DNA of 64,000 nt from Epiperipatus broadwayi. Its lineage: Eukaryota; Onychophora; Udeonychophora; Euonychophora; Peripatidae. The stretch's first letter is position 1. Every line of letters starts with the position of its first letter. Below are positions 45,782 through 58,975 of this stretch, one piece after another. The notes below the pieces were generated by a model, which was not told the origin of the DNA, searched no databases, and saw only the letters and a program-made list of their open reading frames with translations. Both the position numbers and the translations under genes were made by a program. Location of the stretch: contig JAQFVV010012441.1 in the NCBI GenBank assembly GCA_028023455.1, positions 5,896,492 through 5,960,491 on the forward strand. Direction: 5' to 3'.

Positions 45782-48470
45782 TGTGAGAGTTCCATATGAG
45801 ACTCACCTAAAACAATTTGTATTTCTTTGTGAATTTAACTGTGCCTATATCAAATCAACAGATATAAATAACTTACAACTATCTTAAGCTTTTCATGTAT
45901 CAGCTATATATATATAGAGAGAGACTAGTTAGCATTAAAAGAATAATTCTAAAAATGAATTCTAGTTTATTTATACACACACATAAATAAAATGTTTCTA
46001 ACTAATAGTATTTTTTTTTATTAACCAAAACTTGACAATTGACAAAGCCTTAAGTCAACATTGCATTTTTATCAGTTGAAACAAAGGAAATAAACGTTTG
46101 GGGTTCATTACAAATTGTATATGTTAAACAATAGAGAGCGTGAGCGTGATTATGTGATATGCTTGCTGAAATTAATCCAGTATAAAAACGAACTAATATT
46201 GTTATAACAACAATCTTCTATTTAGCTACCAAGGCAAGAACTAAGTCTGTAAATTTAAATGTGTTCGAATTTAGAACACTTTCCCGCCTCTTATGAGGCC
46301 TCTCGTCGACAGCTGAAGTCACTCTAATTTCGTTAGTTTTAATGCTAGAATATTCGTTTGACAGTTATTGATTAGGTTTTTAAAAGTTCTGTAAGATGGT
46401 GCCCTCTTCCGAATTATTTTACAAGTAAAAAATAAAAAAAAAACGCATTTAAAACTAAACAAAGAAAGAAGTTTGTCGGTGATTGGCTGTCAGCCAGATC
46501 TCAGTCTAAAAAGACATTCTGATTGGCTGGAAAGAACAAAGAAACCGCCTGATCAAAGAAAATAAAGAAAAATGCTGAGGTTTTCATTTCGAATATAATT
46601 TTAAAGAATATTAAGTATATATTGAGTAATTACAAATCATTTTCAGAGAGAATACTAAAAAAAAAACAAAATTATTTTCGAAAAATATTGAAGATTTTAG
46701 TAAAAATATTTAAGATTTAGCAAAAAGAAATATTTACTTTTTTATAACGTAAAAGGCATTTTGTCATGAACTCTTTGTTTATATGATGGCTTTTATGTTG
46801 CCGAAATTGAATATTTTATAATAAATAAATAGCAATTTATTTTTGAAAGAACTTTCGTTCACTTTTATAACCTGACAATGTATTAATATACTTTTTATAA
46901 ACGAATATAAAGTCAATATGATATTAAAGGTGAAAATATTTTGACAATTGACTTGTCTTCAGTTTGTGAGCTGGCCAATTAAAAGTTTTGATTTTTAGTT
47001 GACACAACCAATAATATAATTAGCGGTTAAAAGGTTAAGAAAAATTAAAAAAAAGAAGATTCAATATTTTAAAACCTGCTTCAAGTAATTAATTTACTGC
47101 CTTTGAATATTATAAAGAACTATAAAAAATAATCATTGTAATTAACAAGGTTATAAAAGTTATCAACGTCTTCGAAATGAGTTTACAAAATATATATTTA
47201 AGAAGACAAAAATTTATAAAGATGTTCTGTGGCTAGATAATTTATGCCAGGGATTTCTACTGATGTTTTAAACCCGAACATGTAAATTTATTCCTACTTA
47301 ATCAATGCCTAGAGTATAATTGTCCTAATTCTCATTTAAAAAGCTGCCCTTAATATTGGAGTATTATATTGAAGAAGATGTTAAATATTTTACTACGCAA
47401 ATATTTAAAGAATGAATATCTGGATTACCTCTTCGAAGGATGATCAATGAACTTTATGTTTCAACATTCATCATCATTTTATTTCATCTAAGGAGGGATA
47501 TAAAACCGTTATTCTTTCTCGTCTTGGATTACTTCATTGTGTATTTTAATAACCCTTAAACTTTATTTCCTTTGTGGATAATTATATTTACTTAGAAAAA
47601 TTACTTAGTATATTAAAGTGGAGAACTGATAAGATGAACACTTTATTTTTTTTATCTATTTAATAAAATTTAGATGTTGATATTTTGATATATACTCTGA
47701 TGGAAATGAAAGCTGACTAAGGTAAACGTTTTTAAATTATTTCAATTTGGAAGTAAGTTTTATTATATTCCAAATTGAATCTTACATTTTTAAACATACA
47801 TAACTAATATCAGAATACATTCTATTATTAATCTAGTGTGAATGGATGTTATCGTATATAGACATACAACACACACTTAATCATTTTAATGTCACAATAG
47901 GTAGATTTATAATGTATCATGTGTATTATTTATTATACGCATGATTTTAAATTATATATATATGTAAATGATTACATTATTTTTTTTTTAATATTAAATA
48001 ATTTATTAGTGTATATATATAAGCACAGATTATAATTCTAAATTTTAATGTTTTTATGTGATAATATTTTTGTTTTTTATTACGAATTAAAATGTGTTAA
48101 ACTTGATTTTAAAATTAAACAGGTCTCGTTTGTTTATTTTATTTAGTCGTTTTATAAAACCAATAATTATAAATATACATGCTCACGCATATATATATAT
48201 GAATCAACTTAGTAATTTAATATTTATAAGAAAGTTATATATAGCTTATACTAAATTTATCATTACTATGGGATATTTGTGGAAATGCCTGAAGAGAGTC
48301 AATTGCAAATTTCTACTCTGAGCTCGAATTCCGAGAGTAACGAGGTTATTAATAGAGGAGTGAATTGGATTGTATTTTAAATCACATCATCCATGGCATT
48401 CTATAAGAAGACTCAAAGTCCGACTATAGTTAGATGCGACTTCCTCGAGTCCTGAAAAGGATCGATTATA
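45782..48470 (+). repeat. 3' LTR of element B
   Basis: Starts TGTGAGAGTTCC and ends near ATCGATTATA before (AT)n. It matches the 5' LTR apart from the MITEs, scattered changes and a few short indels (for example an insertion near 47536 and a deletion near 47786). It carries a MITE at 46279-47034 and the empty TTAA site for copy 2. Confidence 0.9.
46279..47034 (-). mobile_element. TTAA MITE, copy 3, inside the 3' LTR
   Basis: A reverse-oriented copy of the MITE family, ending GCGGTTAAAAGG next to TTAA at 47035-47038. The other side reads directly from LTR sequence GAACAC into TTTCCCGCC, so its TTAA and the outermost terminal bases are missing. The 5' LTR has the empty site, CACATTTAAGAAAA near 40268. 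It differs more from copies 1 and 2 than they do from each other, so it is probably an older family member. Confidence 0.88.
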
Positions 48471-51400
48471 ATATATATATAGGTGAGTGTGTATGTGAAA
48501 GACATGTGCGCACATTTAAACTCCCAAGGCTTTGAAGAATGTTTTGATGGTTAAAGTTAAATATATATAAAATCAATCACTTATATGTTCTTGAATAAAT
48601 AATCAGAAATTTTATTTAGTAAGCAGTACGATAATAATTAAATAATTAGTGGGTCAGGAATGAATAATTGAGCATTATTAAAATATATATAAAACAGATA
48701 GTATAGTTTGAAAGATATAATTTAATCTATAACTTTGATAATTTCTATATAACATTTTGATATTCTGTATGAAACGCAAGTTTTTAATTACGAAATAAAA
48801 GACTTGATAGAATATAAACTGAGTTTGATAAAATTTATCAGCAACATCTTGTAAACAATTGAATGAAGTAGAAAGTGTTATCTATTAAAAAGTTAATATT
48901 ATTTATCATCAAACACATAAAGCAGAATACAAGAGATTTATTAAGAGTTCTAAAAAAAAGATTTTGTTTAAAATAAAAATTACAATGACAATTTATGTCA
49001 TTATATAAATGGAAAAGATAAAGAATAATAATGCAGATTGGCTAAAATTTTAAAACATTTATACTACATTTCCTTATACAGGATACTAATAACAGAATGG
49101 AAAATACCATAGAAATCGTTTTTAATTAAATCATCGTAATCTTTCATTCATATAGCACAAATAAAACAAATATGGTATTTTTTATGAATAACACTATTTG
49201 TAGAAAAAGTATACTTAGAACAGAATTCAAACTATGGGCTGACGATTTTGTAAATAATAGATGCGAAATTAAATTTCAAATATTCAAATTAAAAGTAGAT
49301 AATTAAATTTACTTTTTATACAGATATATATATATTAAATTTTAAAGAAAAATTGCACATTAGCTGTGTAGTAGGATATATATTTATTCTATTTTGCAAT
49401 TCTTATTATAGTGTCTATCCTAAATGAAGAAGTCTATAATGGAACATGCTGGATCCTGCTATACAGGCAATAATTCCACATTACATGGATACCAGTGCTG
49501 ATACGTCAGCAATATAGAGGCACCCTCAAAAGAGGTGGATAATCCAACAAATTGGGAATGCTACTTACTCATACATTAACCTGTTAGTTTGGCTAATGGC
49601 TCTGCCATGCATATACCAGACCTAAGGCACCCACATTACCAAGCCAGATTTGATGGAAGAAGCCAATACCAGCAATGAAATTGAGCCAACATTAACAAAG
49701 TGTATTAAAATATTCAACTGTACAAATTTTATTATGTCAATAAATATATTTTTATAATAAACATCAAAGAATACTCTTACTTGAATACTTTACTAATTTC
49801 ATTTTTGCATAGAATATTTTTAATATTTTATTTCAAATTTTGTTCTGACATGTATAAGTGGGTAATAAAGACATAATGTATTTGTAAATATGTTTACCTG
49901 TCAAAGGCTGTGAAGAGACAAAAGAACTTCTGTCACAAGCTACAATTCATTGTATTTTACCAAAAAACAGCAGCCTTACATGTTTAACATCGAGAATGGC
50001 AATAGGTACAAATTAATATGTGAAAAAATTTATAAATATAATTCAGGTATAAATACATATTTATACTTTCATATAATGATTCATACCAGCCCCATGAGTA
50101 ATTTTCTGGAAACAGTTGTCAAATGATTATAAGACTTGAAAATCTTAGTGGCCACTTTAAGAGTTTTTAAAACATCTAGAATTAAGTTAGAACGATTAAA
50201 GAAATAAAATGACAAACTAAGCCCCCTCCCCCTCTCCAAAAAACCATATCAAACTAAATGACAACTTATTAACAACTTCATTCAAAATTTCTTTTTAATT
50301 ATCAAAACAAATATTTATGTAATTGGAAAAAATTTCTCTTACCTAGAGCAATAAAAACTTGCAACGTTATTCATGGTTCTGAAATATTAAACCATTTTTA
50401 AAATGTCTGTGACCAATATCATAATGAAAAGAAGAATATTTAGCATTACCAACAATATTACATCTATCATGATTCAAATAATGTATAATAGTGACCAGTA
50501 ACTGTTTAACTTGCAAATTCAGGAAATTGTAGATATCATTCCAGCCAATTAAAGAAAGAGATATATTTAGAAAAATAAACCATATTTTATACAAAATGAG
50601 GTTGAATGTCAAAAATGCACTGGGATTTGCACTGCTGGAACTGCAATCGTGGCTGGAAGAATTTCACTATAAGATTAACTGGAAAAGATTTTTCTAACTG
50701 CGAAGAAAGTTCATTGCTTTATCTATAGAAAAAAACTAGTATTTTGACATACTGTATTTCATCATAGTTAATTATGTAAAAAATAATATCATTAATATGA
50801 AACTTCTTTGAATTCTATATCAAGAGATAGATTCCAATTACATTTTTATATCACACAGAAGTAAAATAACTATCTCTCAGTAAAGTTGCTATAAGACGAA
50901 TAACATTTTTTTCTAGGTGAAAATTCCACATTATAATCTCCTTTATCTGATCCAAATCAGATATGTTTGTTCTCTTAGCTGCCATATTTTTTTTTAAAAA
51001 GCAAACAAACTCAATCTTGTTCTACAAGTAAAAAGTACCAGTATATTAATCCAAGACCTAAAATTGCAAGAATTTCCAATAAACTTTCTGCTGGGTTAAA
51101 AAAAAATTAGGGATAATATTATTTAAAGAATGGTTGATTCTATACCAATAAAGCTTTTGAAGAAAATAACATTTGTTTATCAGCAAGATGTGAAAGAATA
51201 ATAATTAACTATATCACAAATGTAATCATTTTTCTTTATATATATATATTTAAATGATAATGAAGAATATGACTGATTAAGAACCCCCTTTGTTCCATCT
51301 CCTGTTGCCATTTCAAAAAAGAGTATATGACTTGAGAACTGATTCAACTCTTGAATCAGAATTTTATAATGAGGATTTGCCAGAATTTTACATCCAGTGA

Positions 51401-51960
51401 CAAAAAAGACCATCCTTCATTGGTAAATGCAAGTCTACATATTCTGTTGCATCCACATATGTCTGCTTTATGGCAATTTTATTGCCATTAACTAAGTAAA
51501 AATAAATGTACATCTTGTTTATCAACGGAAACATTAGGACAAAAAACAATTTGTGTGTCAAATATTGAGCCCAATATTGATTTTTTTTCCATAGAATTAT
51601 AAACACATCTGTCACATTATTGTTTAATCTTTTTGGTTGCATTATTCAATTTGTGTTTTAATTATATTATTAATGAGTTTTGATGTTTCACATTTTGCAG
51701 CTTTGTAAAATTTGCAATTTTTTAAATATTTTGTATTACAATAAAAATATAAATGAGAAAACTATTTAAATAAACTAAATATAAATAACAATATAATTAT
51801 ATAATAACAGCATATGCCTCTATTAAGAACTTTTATTTTTGGGATGGGGAGTTGAGAGTTTTGCTAATGTTTCTAAATATTTCAGGTGAGCCTTTATATC
51901 AATGAGTTTGAGAAGCGCTGACTTAATAATTTAAGAACAAAAATATTAGTATACAGATAG
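48471..51960. other. AT-rich DNA without a supported gene
   Basis: Mostly A+T-rich. A less A+T-rich patch at 49440-49690 could be a SINE body (it shares a GGCTCTGCCAT word with the SINE-like copy near 36.97 kb) but no head is clear. Minus-strand openings at 51180-51642 are adjacent and in different frames, and their translation is not recognised; they might be a decayed coding fragment. Confidence 0.45.
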
Positions 51961-51964
51961 ATGA

Positions 51965-52170
51965 CATTCACAATGTAGTATTAATAGTTGTATAATTCTC
52001 AGTTATTATATGTTGGATGCTGATTTAATAACATGAAATATATTTACAATATTGTAAATATATTTTATGCTATTAAATCAACATTGTAAATATATTTTGT
52101 GCTATTAAATCAGCATCAACCATATAATATTTAACAATTCCATAGCTATGACTACTACATTGTGGAATAT
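51965..52170. repeat. Imperfect hairpin or foldback, about 200 bp
   Basis: The left arm starts at ATTCACAATGTAGTA (about 51969) and includes GGATGCTGATTTAATA (52014-52030). The right arm is its complement, TATTAAATCAGCATC (about 52100-52114) through TACTACATTGTGGAAT (about 52153-52168). Between them is a 41-bp tandem pair built on TGTAAATATATTTTxTGCTATTAAATCA. An (AT)n tract follows. It could be a small MITE or a transcribed hairpin. Confidence 0.6.
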
Positions 52171-53100
52171 ATATATATTATAATGGAAATGGTTATTTGG
52201 ATGGTTTGATTTATATATTTATACTTTCAATTATATTTTATACTTATTTATTATACTTTTTTTTTTATAACTTTGATTCTTCCTCTCATTTATTTATTCT
52301 TATTTGTTTACTATCAGATTTGCTAACCGAAATATCCCGGCTTAGCCTAAACTGTAATGGATATTGTTTATTTATTTATTTAACCAACGCCATTACAATG
52401 CAAGAAGAGAGCTAATACAGATACAAATTTAACTTCATATCTATACCCTTGACCAAACCCCGAGGCAATACATACATATTATCTTGGCAATATTTTTCCC
52501 AGTCAAGAACTTTCGGCTGCTGAACAAAGCAAACTATTTCAAGAAATTTAACGAATGTCTAGCGCTTGCTATTTATTTTTTTTATAATTGGGACAATTCT
52601 CACGAACAATCAGCACATGAATACCTTTTAAAAACAGCATTACCCTTTAATCATTAAATTATAGTTTTCCCTCCTGTCGTAGCTTGGTGATAAGAGAATA
52701 AAGCAAGTATATGCAATTTACGAATAAATATGTTTAATAACACTCACTTTTATATAAAAAAAATACATGATAACAATAATAAAAAAAACACACACACTTA
52801 TATAATATGTGGCTATAACAAAACATAATAAAACAGATCAAATATAAAAGTTATTTTGAAGTCCTATTGGGTAGAGTTCTAAATTTATCAAAATTGTTCC
52901 TTGTTTATTTATTTACAAACATTATAAATTAAAATGAATGCATGCTTTTTACTTAGGTTTTCCTTGTAGTTGTTTCCATGGGTATTTCTTTCGAGTGCTC
53001 TTTACCATCCAGTGGGAGATCATCCTTTTTTTTGTAGAGACGGTATGTCCTTCACTGTCGGCTGGATTGATTTCTCTCTCAGTTTGTGGGGTTATTTCTC
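52171..53100. other. AT-rich DNA without a gene
   Basis: No supported feature. Short plus-strand openings near 52.2 and 52.9 kb are hydrophobic or low-complexity and show no motif. Confidence 0.5.
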
Positions 53101-53275
53101 ATTCCAGTTTTTTACTTCTTATCAAATCTTTAGGTAGATTTTTAAGTTGTCAGTCACAGAAGCGGCAGTCTCTCTAGCAGGTCAGGCATAGATCTTACAT
53201 TGTGAGTCAGTGGTGAGATGGATTGAATATGAACCCACGTCCCTTTAACACCACTAGCCGCGCACTTCTTTCATT
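53100..53275 (-). repeat. tRNA-derived SINE-like copy
   Basis: On the minus strand, GCGCGGCTAGTGGTGTTAAAG (A-box region, about 53262-53242) is followed by GTGGGTTCATATTCAATCC (B-box region, about 53238-53220), then a body reaching about 53100 in a run resembling an A/T tail. Head spacing is shorter than a normal tRNA. G+C content is well above its surroundings. Confidence 0.5.
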
Positions 53276-53644
53276 TTCTTTGAGCTGTGGCTTCCTCAAA
53301 ATCTCTGCTAGTAATCCCAGATAATCTGTAATTCTCTTACTGTCTTTCTTTTGTTCATTCTTTTGTAAATTTTTAATTAAGATTTAGATTTCCAACCAAT
53401 TCTTATCATCATGTTTCTTTATTTAATTAGTGGCTGGAATGTAGGTTTTAATTAATTTAGCTATAATTATAAAGTTTTCCTTGTTATACATTTTCTTTGT
53501 CTGAGGAATTTAATTAGTCCAACAGACTTTAACACCTACGGCCATATTGTTTTTACATTACATATTACATTTAAATTTTATTTAAAGTTTCCAATTCATT
53601 TTTTCACATTTATGTTTTACATTTTATTTTAATTTATCACAATA

Positions 53645-53860
53645 GTTTTTAAAAGAGAGAAAAGACGCATTTCTTTATACATCCCCTTCCCCTCTCCCAC
53701 AATAAATAGAAATAACTTTCAAGCATTTGACTTACTCGTTTTTTTTTTAAAAAAGAGAGAAAGAGACGCATTTCTTTATGCACCCCCTCCCCTTCTCTTA
53801 CTATTACAAAAATCCAAAGTAATTTCAACATTTGAATTTCAACTTATTTCCTTCCCTTCT
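53645..53860. repeat. Tandem duplication, about 108-bp unit
   Basis: Two units share AAAAGAGAGA, GACGCATTTCTTTAT, a CCCCTxCCC block, a CAxTAxxAxAAAT block and a TTCAACATTTGA-like end. Starts are about 53648 and 53752. The minus-strand opening across it is a product of the duplication. Confidence 0.7.
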
Positions 53861-54294
53861 TTTTTTTAAAAAAATTTAGTAGCTAATCCATTTCACCTTT
53901 ATTACTTTCTAGTAGCTAATTTATCTATTTTTATTAATAAATATATATGTGTGATGATGACTTTATGTGGCTGTCACAATATATATATATATGCCTATCC
54001 ATCAATTTACTTATCTATCTCATGTACCCTACTATCTATGTACGTATCTATCCATCCACTTATTAACTCATTAATTCAATGGTATAACTGTATATCTTTA
54101 TGTGTATTTATATATTGGATTATTTCCATCATTTAATATAATTATTGAATGTCTTTACAAAAAATTAGCATTATTTAAATATTTAAATTATATTTAACTG
54201 TTAGTAATAGCCCACCAACCACAGGCTAGAAATGCACTATATTTGTAAAGATATTATTCTTCTCTCTTCTTCAGGTGTTACCAGCCTCATAACT

Positions 54295-54390
54295 GACAGT
54301 ACTAGCATTGGAATCAAACCTAGACTCTTAGATTTTTGAATATTGAATTTTAAGGTAACCACTATAATCAACTGAGCCATCTAATAGTTG
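54295..54390 (-). repeat. tRNA-derived SINE head
   Basis: The minus strand has TGGCTCAGTTGATTATAGTGG (A-box, close to the tRNA consensus TGGCTCAGTTGGTTA) at about 54378-54358 and AGGTTTGATTCCAATGC (B-box) at about 54321-54305. Spacing is about right for a tRNA with a slightly enlarged middle. The anticodon stem is not clear, so it is called a SINE head rather than a working tRNA. Confidence 0.5.
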
Positions 54391-55924
54391 AATGTAATTA
54401 GAATATTTGAATAAAGTTAATTTTTTCTTAAGACATTCAATACTATTCATTCGTCTATTGCTAACTATCACTCTATGATTTTTACTATCTGTTTAACCTT
54501 TATCCATATATTGTGCCCTTTTTTATTTATACATCCCATCATAAATTAAATTGGAAATAAGTTAGGGTGTATAATTCTAAATTTTATAAAACAAATATAT
54601 ATATATATTAAAACTAAGAAAATGAAAGGTTATTTTAATTGTCTTAGGGTTTAAACATGACAATAGTTAACTTAAAGTAGTATAAATGCTATAAAAACTA
54701 GGGTAAAGTATTTATTTTTAAGGGTATGTAAAAGATAAAATTGTAAAATGTAGCTTGATAATATTTGTTAATAATTAATTGTTAATAATACTTAAAATTG
54801 GAAGGAAGTTCAAATCTAACCTTACAAATAAAAATATGTTATAAGGATAGATAATTATGTCTATGAGCATCTAATATTATAAAGTAATGACTACTTCTGA
54901 TGAGATCTTAATTTATTTTTAAAAATATTTATATATGAATTTTATGATAGAAAGTTTATAAAATTAATCTTGGATCTAATCTGAATAAAATTAAAATGAT
55001 CTAAATTGTTTTTTTATTCAGTTCATGAAATCAAGCAATTGTTGTTTTTATTATTAGTAAATCTTGTAAACAGATAATATTTGCTTTAAAAATAATCAAA
55101 CTACAAGCAGCTAATTAAATATTCAAAAGCTGAAAAGTAAAAGAATCAATCAATGGGAGAGCACAATTTGGAATAAATTAACTACAAGCAGACAGTGTTT
55201 TTAAGAAGTAAAAAAAATGAGGGATAAATGGGATAGAGAAAAAAAGATTCCAGATCAGAAAGAAAAAATAACTTCATTCTTCTCTAAAAGTTTATTTAAA
55301 TGGTTTTAATATTTATTATTATTTTTAAAAAGCATTTGATTATGATCTACTTGAGAATTTAAAACTATATATTATAAAGTTTTTTTTTTTTAAATGAAGG
55401 AGTGAAAAAAAAGTTAAATCTCTACTGGTGAATTTTATTGAAAAAAAATCATTAGAAGAATGAAAGGAAAAAGTTGTAAAAGTTATACCAAAATTTTGTA
55501 AAGTAATATATAAACTCAAGGATACAACAATGAATATTATGTTAATATCCAAGTTGAAATACTGATTTGTTATGGATATCATAGAATTTATGAAAGATTA
55601 AGTTGGAATTGATGGATGAATAAAAACAAAATTATTTCTGACAGAGTTAAATATAATTTTTTTAATATAGTTAAAACTAAATCAGTCATGAATGATAGTG
55701 GAAATGTTTGTTCTTGGAAAAGTGGACTTAATATTTGAAGAGAACATATGAAAATGTAACTGAATGATAATTTCAATAGCATAAAATATTTAAAGAGATA
55801 GTTATTAATTTTAATACATCTGACATGTTTAATGAACTTTAGGGATAAATTGTATATTTTAGATGAATGAGAAAACACTCAATATTTAAACAATCCCAAT
55901 ATTAATAACAATCAAAAATCTCAA
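54391..55924. other. AT-rich DNA without a gene
   Basis: No feature beyond (AT)n at 54597-54608 and A/T homopolymers. Two adjacent minus-strand openings at 55340-55878 are Ile/Phe/Leu/Ser-rich without motifs and are not supported. Confidence 0.5.
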
Positions 55925-56640
55925 ATTGTTGTCAAGGCAACCACCAGTTAACAATAAAGATGGTCCCTATATATATATATATAAATGTTCTTTAAATTAT
56001 AAGTGACCATATTCTTATTATTACTTGAGAATAAAAAGTTCATAACAGTCTTAGCCTTGACACATATGGATTTGATTTTATCAAAACATCAGCAACATAA
56101 ACAAAAGTTAGATGCATAATATTTAATTTTATTATATAAACAAAAAAAATTTCAGTATAATATATATAACCAATAAAATTCTGATCAAACCTAACAATTT
56201 ATATTACTTGGAATTAAAAAAATGTATAAACTCTTATATAAAGTATACAGCTTCTTATCCAAGTATGAGAAACAATGGCAACAATTCTGGAGAAATGAAT
56301 ATACTAACATGGTTAAGCAGAATCACAATCAGCAGTAATAACATAATCCACATTTTCTAATAACTGCCTCTCTTTCAAATGTAATATCAACAATAAATAA
56401 TTATTGACCATTAAGTTTTTAAAAAATTGAAATTTGTTAACAACATAAAATACATCTATGTTAGCTCTCTTAGATGAAAACATAAAGTTTATTCATCAAA
56501 ATATTTGCCAGATTAATATCAGATTAATAATTTGTTATCACCTATACTTTATATTTTTAAATTTGATTTTTGTTGTTGGATAAACTTATAGTCTAATTCA
56601 ACTTTTTGACAGTTTTTTTTTTTTTAAGAGTATGTTGTTT
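55925..56640. repeat. Diverged dispersed repeat, copy 1
   Basis: From about 56044 this matches 63165-63740 in the same order: CAGTCTTAGCCT, TGATCAAACCTAACA, ACTCTTATAT...TACAGCTT, CAAGTATGA, TCAAATGTAATATCA, AGTTTATTCATCAAA and ATTAATATCAGATTAAT. No coding content is visible. As copy 2 lies just downstream of a PLE remnant, it may be a PLE 3' tail or an unrelated repeat. Confidence 0.7.
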
Positions 56641-58975
56641 GTATCTTTCAACATCTGTAAAAGTAATATTATTTTAAATGTGATGATAGGTATAATCCAA
56701 TATAAAATCAGAAAATTTATAGAAATGACACATAAGCATTTATAGAAGTATCTTAATAAAAGCAATCAGTAGAGATTTTGTTAATTTTCTTGTCTTAGAT
56801 ATGACACTGATTTTCCTTTGCAATGTTCAGTTAGGAAAAAAAATCATCATTCCCATTATATGTTATTTTATTAATATTTTTCCAATATTTGCTAAGTTAA
56901 AATATGATTTTAGGATATTTTTTAATTGTAATCTTATATCTTTAACAAATCAAGTGAAATTTACTTATTTCTAAAACAGAATAAAAATTAATACTATAAT
57001 TAAATGTTAAATGAATACAAAAATTGCACAAGAGAGAACAATTAAAATGTTTTCATCAATTCAATGATTGAGCTATCTACATTTCAATTTTCCTCATATC
57101 CTTATTATGTTTTCCAGTAGTTAACAAAGTAATTCATTTCTGAAATTATTTGTTACCTAATGAGTTTTCATAGAAATTATTTTTAAATTATTGTTTTATA
57201 TATATTTTATTCTAAACTTTTTAATTTCAAAATAAGTCCATTGATGTCAGTATAAGCAAAAGTGTACATCATAAATGACACTTAAGTCACATTTTGATAA
57301 ATAACTATTATGTTTGTGAAATCACTAATGTTTATGACATTACATAAAGAAAATAATTTGAATAATAAAAACATAATTATTTGTGAGTTTATTAAAATTA
57401 ATCACTGTTTGTGTATAGAATTGTGTAATTATTATTAAATACCAAAAATTTAAATGATTACTAATGTATTTTGAATGTAAATGTTTTATTTGTAACAATA
57501 GAATGTTATGCTTTTGGATGATGTCAATTACTCAGAGAGCATTTACATTCTGTTTGCAAACATGGAATTAGTGCAATCTATGACCATCTGTGTGAATGTA
57601 TTGTGATACTGAAAAAAAATATTTAAATTTTTTAAACTTTGAAAATATAATTTGATTATGAGGTTTTAATATTTACTTATTCACATTTTAAAAACAAACA
57701 TCAAATAAAAAAGATTTATTTTATTTTCTAAAAATGAAAATATTGTTCTCAGCAGTGAAGATAAAATATGCTAATTATTTTGATTACTATGTACTTTTTT
57801 CATTTTTTTTTTCAAAAATCAAATGTGATTACTTAGATTGTGCTTTGTTTGTGAACAAAAATATCCTGTCAACTGTAGTTAAATTTATAATACTCTGATA
57901 AATAATAACATATTTTGCAAAATTTAATTTTGGATGCTTACATCCAGTGAAAATAAGTAAAATTGTCATCAGAAGAAGAGTTAAATTAATATAAATAATT
58001 TTTCTTAAATTTATTTTATTTTAAATAGGTATTTTTGTTAAGTACATGATTGCCTTAATAACTCTTTTCTGATATTATTTATTAATTTTAATCAATATTT
58101 TTTGTTTATTTTTTATATTTATTTTCTTTTTAAATAGATTGAAATACAGAATAGAATTTTTTCAATTTTATATATTATATATAATTTAATAATTGCCATA
58201 AGAAAAATGATCAAAACATAAACAAACTATGAAATATTTATACGTTTTTTTTATTGCTAAAAAATAAACAAGCTTTAAAAAAGCACATATTTCTAAATAC
58301 TAGTTTCTTCATAAAATCAATATAAAAATAAAACATATTATTCACAGGACTTATCAGCAATTATTTGTTAAGATTTATATAGGTTTTATTTTTATTTGGA
58401 CCTCTAAATTAGAATAATTAATGGATATTAAAGTAACTATTAAATGGGTTAATATCTGGCTTGGTTAAAATAGATCTATTATTCAAAAAAAAAACATTTT
58501 ACCATAGAAAAATACAATATTTAAAAGGGGTTTCAATGTCTACCCATGGGTCTGGTATGAAGATGTAGTGATTTCTACATCATAATATTATTTTAACTAT
58601 ATATAAATATCTAGATGACTATATAATAATAACATAAAAATAATTAGTTTGATATAAAGATACATATTAAGATAAATAAATAGGAAAAAAATGTCTATGT
58701 TGGATAATGAGATCGACAGAAAATAAATAAATTAATAAAAAGTTAATATATGATTATGTAAATTGGTGCATAGATTAGTTGACAAGGTGATAAAAAATTA
58801 GTAATATTAGTAGATAGGTAGCTAAATGAGTCAAACTTAATTTATATTTATAGTTAGATACTTGAAATGATAGATATTCAAACAGATAATTATATTAAAA
58901 AAGACAGGTTGATCAATTGATGAATAAATTGGCAGTTAAAAATTATATGAATTAAATGAACAGTTCATATATAGA
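56641..58975. other. AT-rich DNA without a gene
   Basis: Nothing recognisable in either strand. Confidence 0.6.

Larger units (their letters stand above)
39774..48470 (+). mobile_element. LTR retroelement B, internally deleted
   Basis: Direct repeats of about 2.7 kb bound a 3.3-kb interior. The interior has a canonical primer-binding site with a tandem array (42434-42608), a gag-like coiled-coil frame, an unknown frame, an integrase C-terminal module and a polypurine tract (45768-45781) just before the 3' LTR. RT, RNase H and the integrase core are missing, so it is non-autonomous. (AT)n tracts lie at both outer edges (39760-39773 and 48471-48480). Each LTR carries one TTAA MITE at a different position. 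The LTRs look about 95% or more identical outside the MITEs. Confidence 0.88.

Noticed and set aside
51180-51642. Two adjacent minus-strand frames as exons of a host gene
   Set aside because: Different frames, no clear splice sites and no recognised translation; kept only as a note in the region entry.
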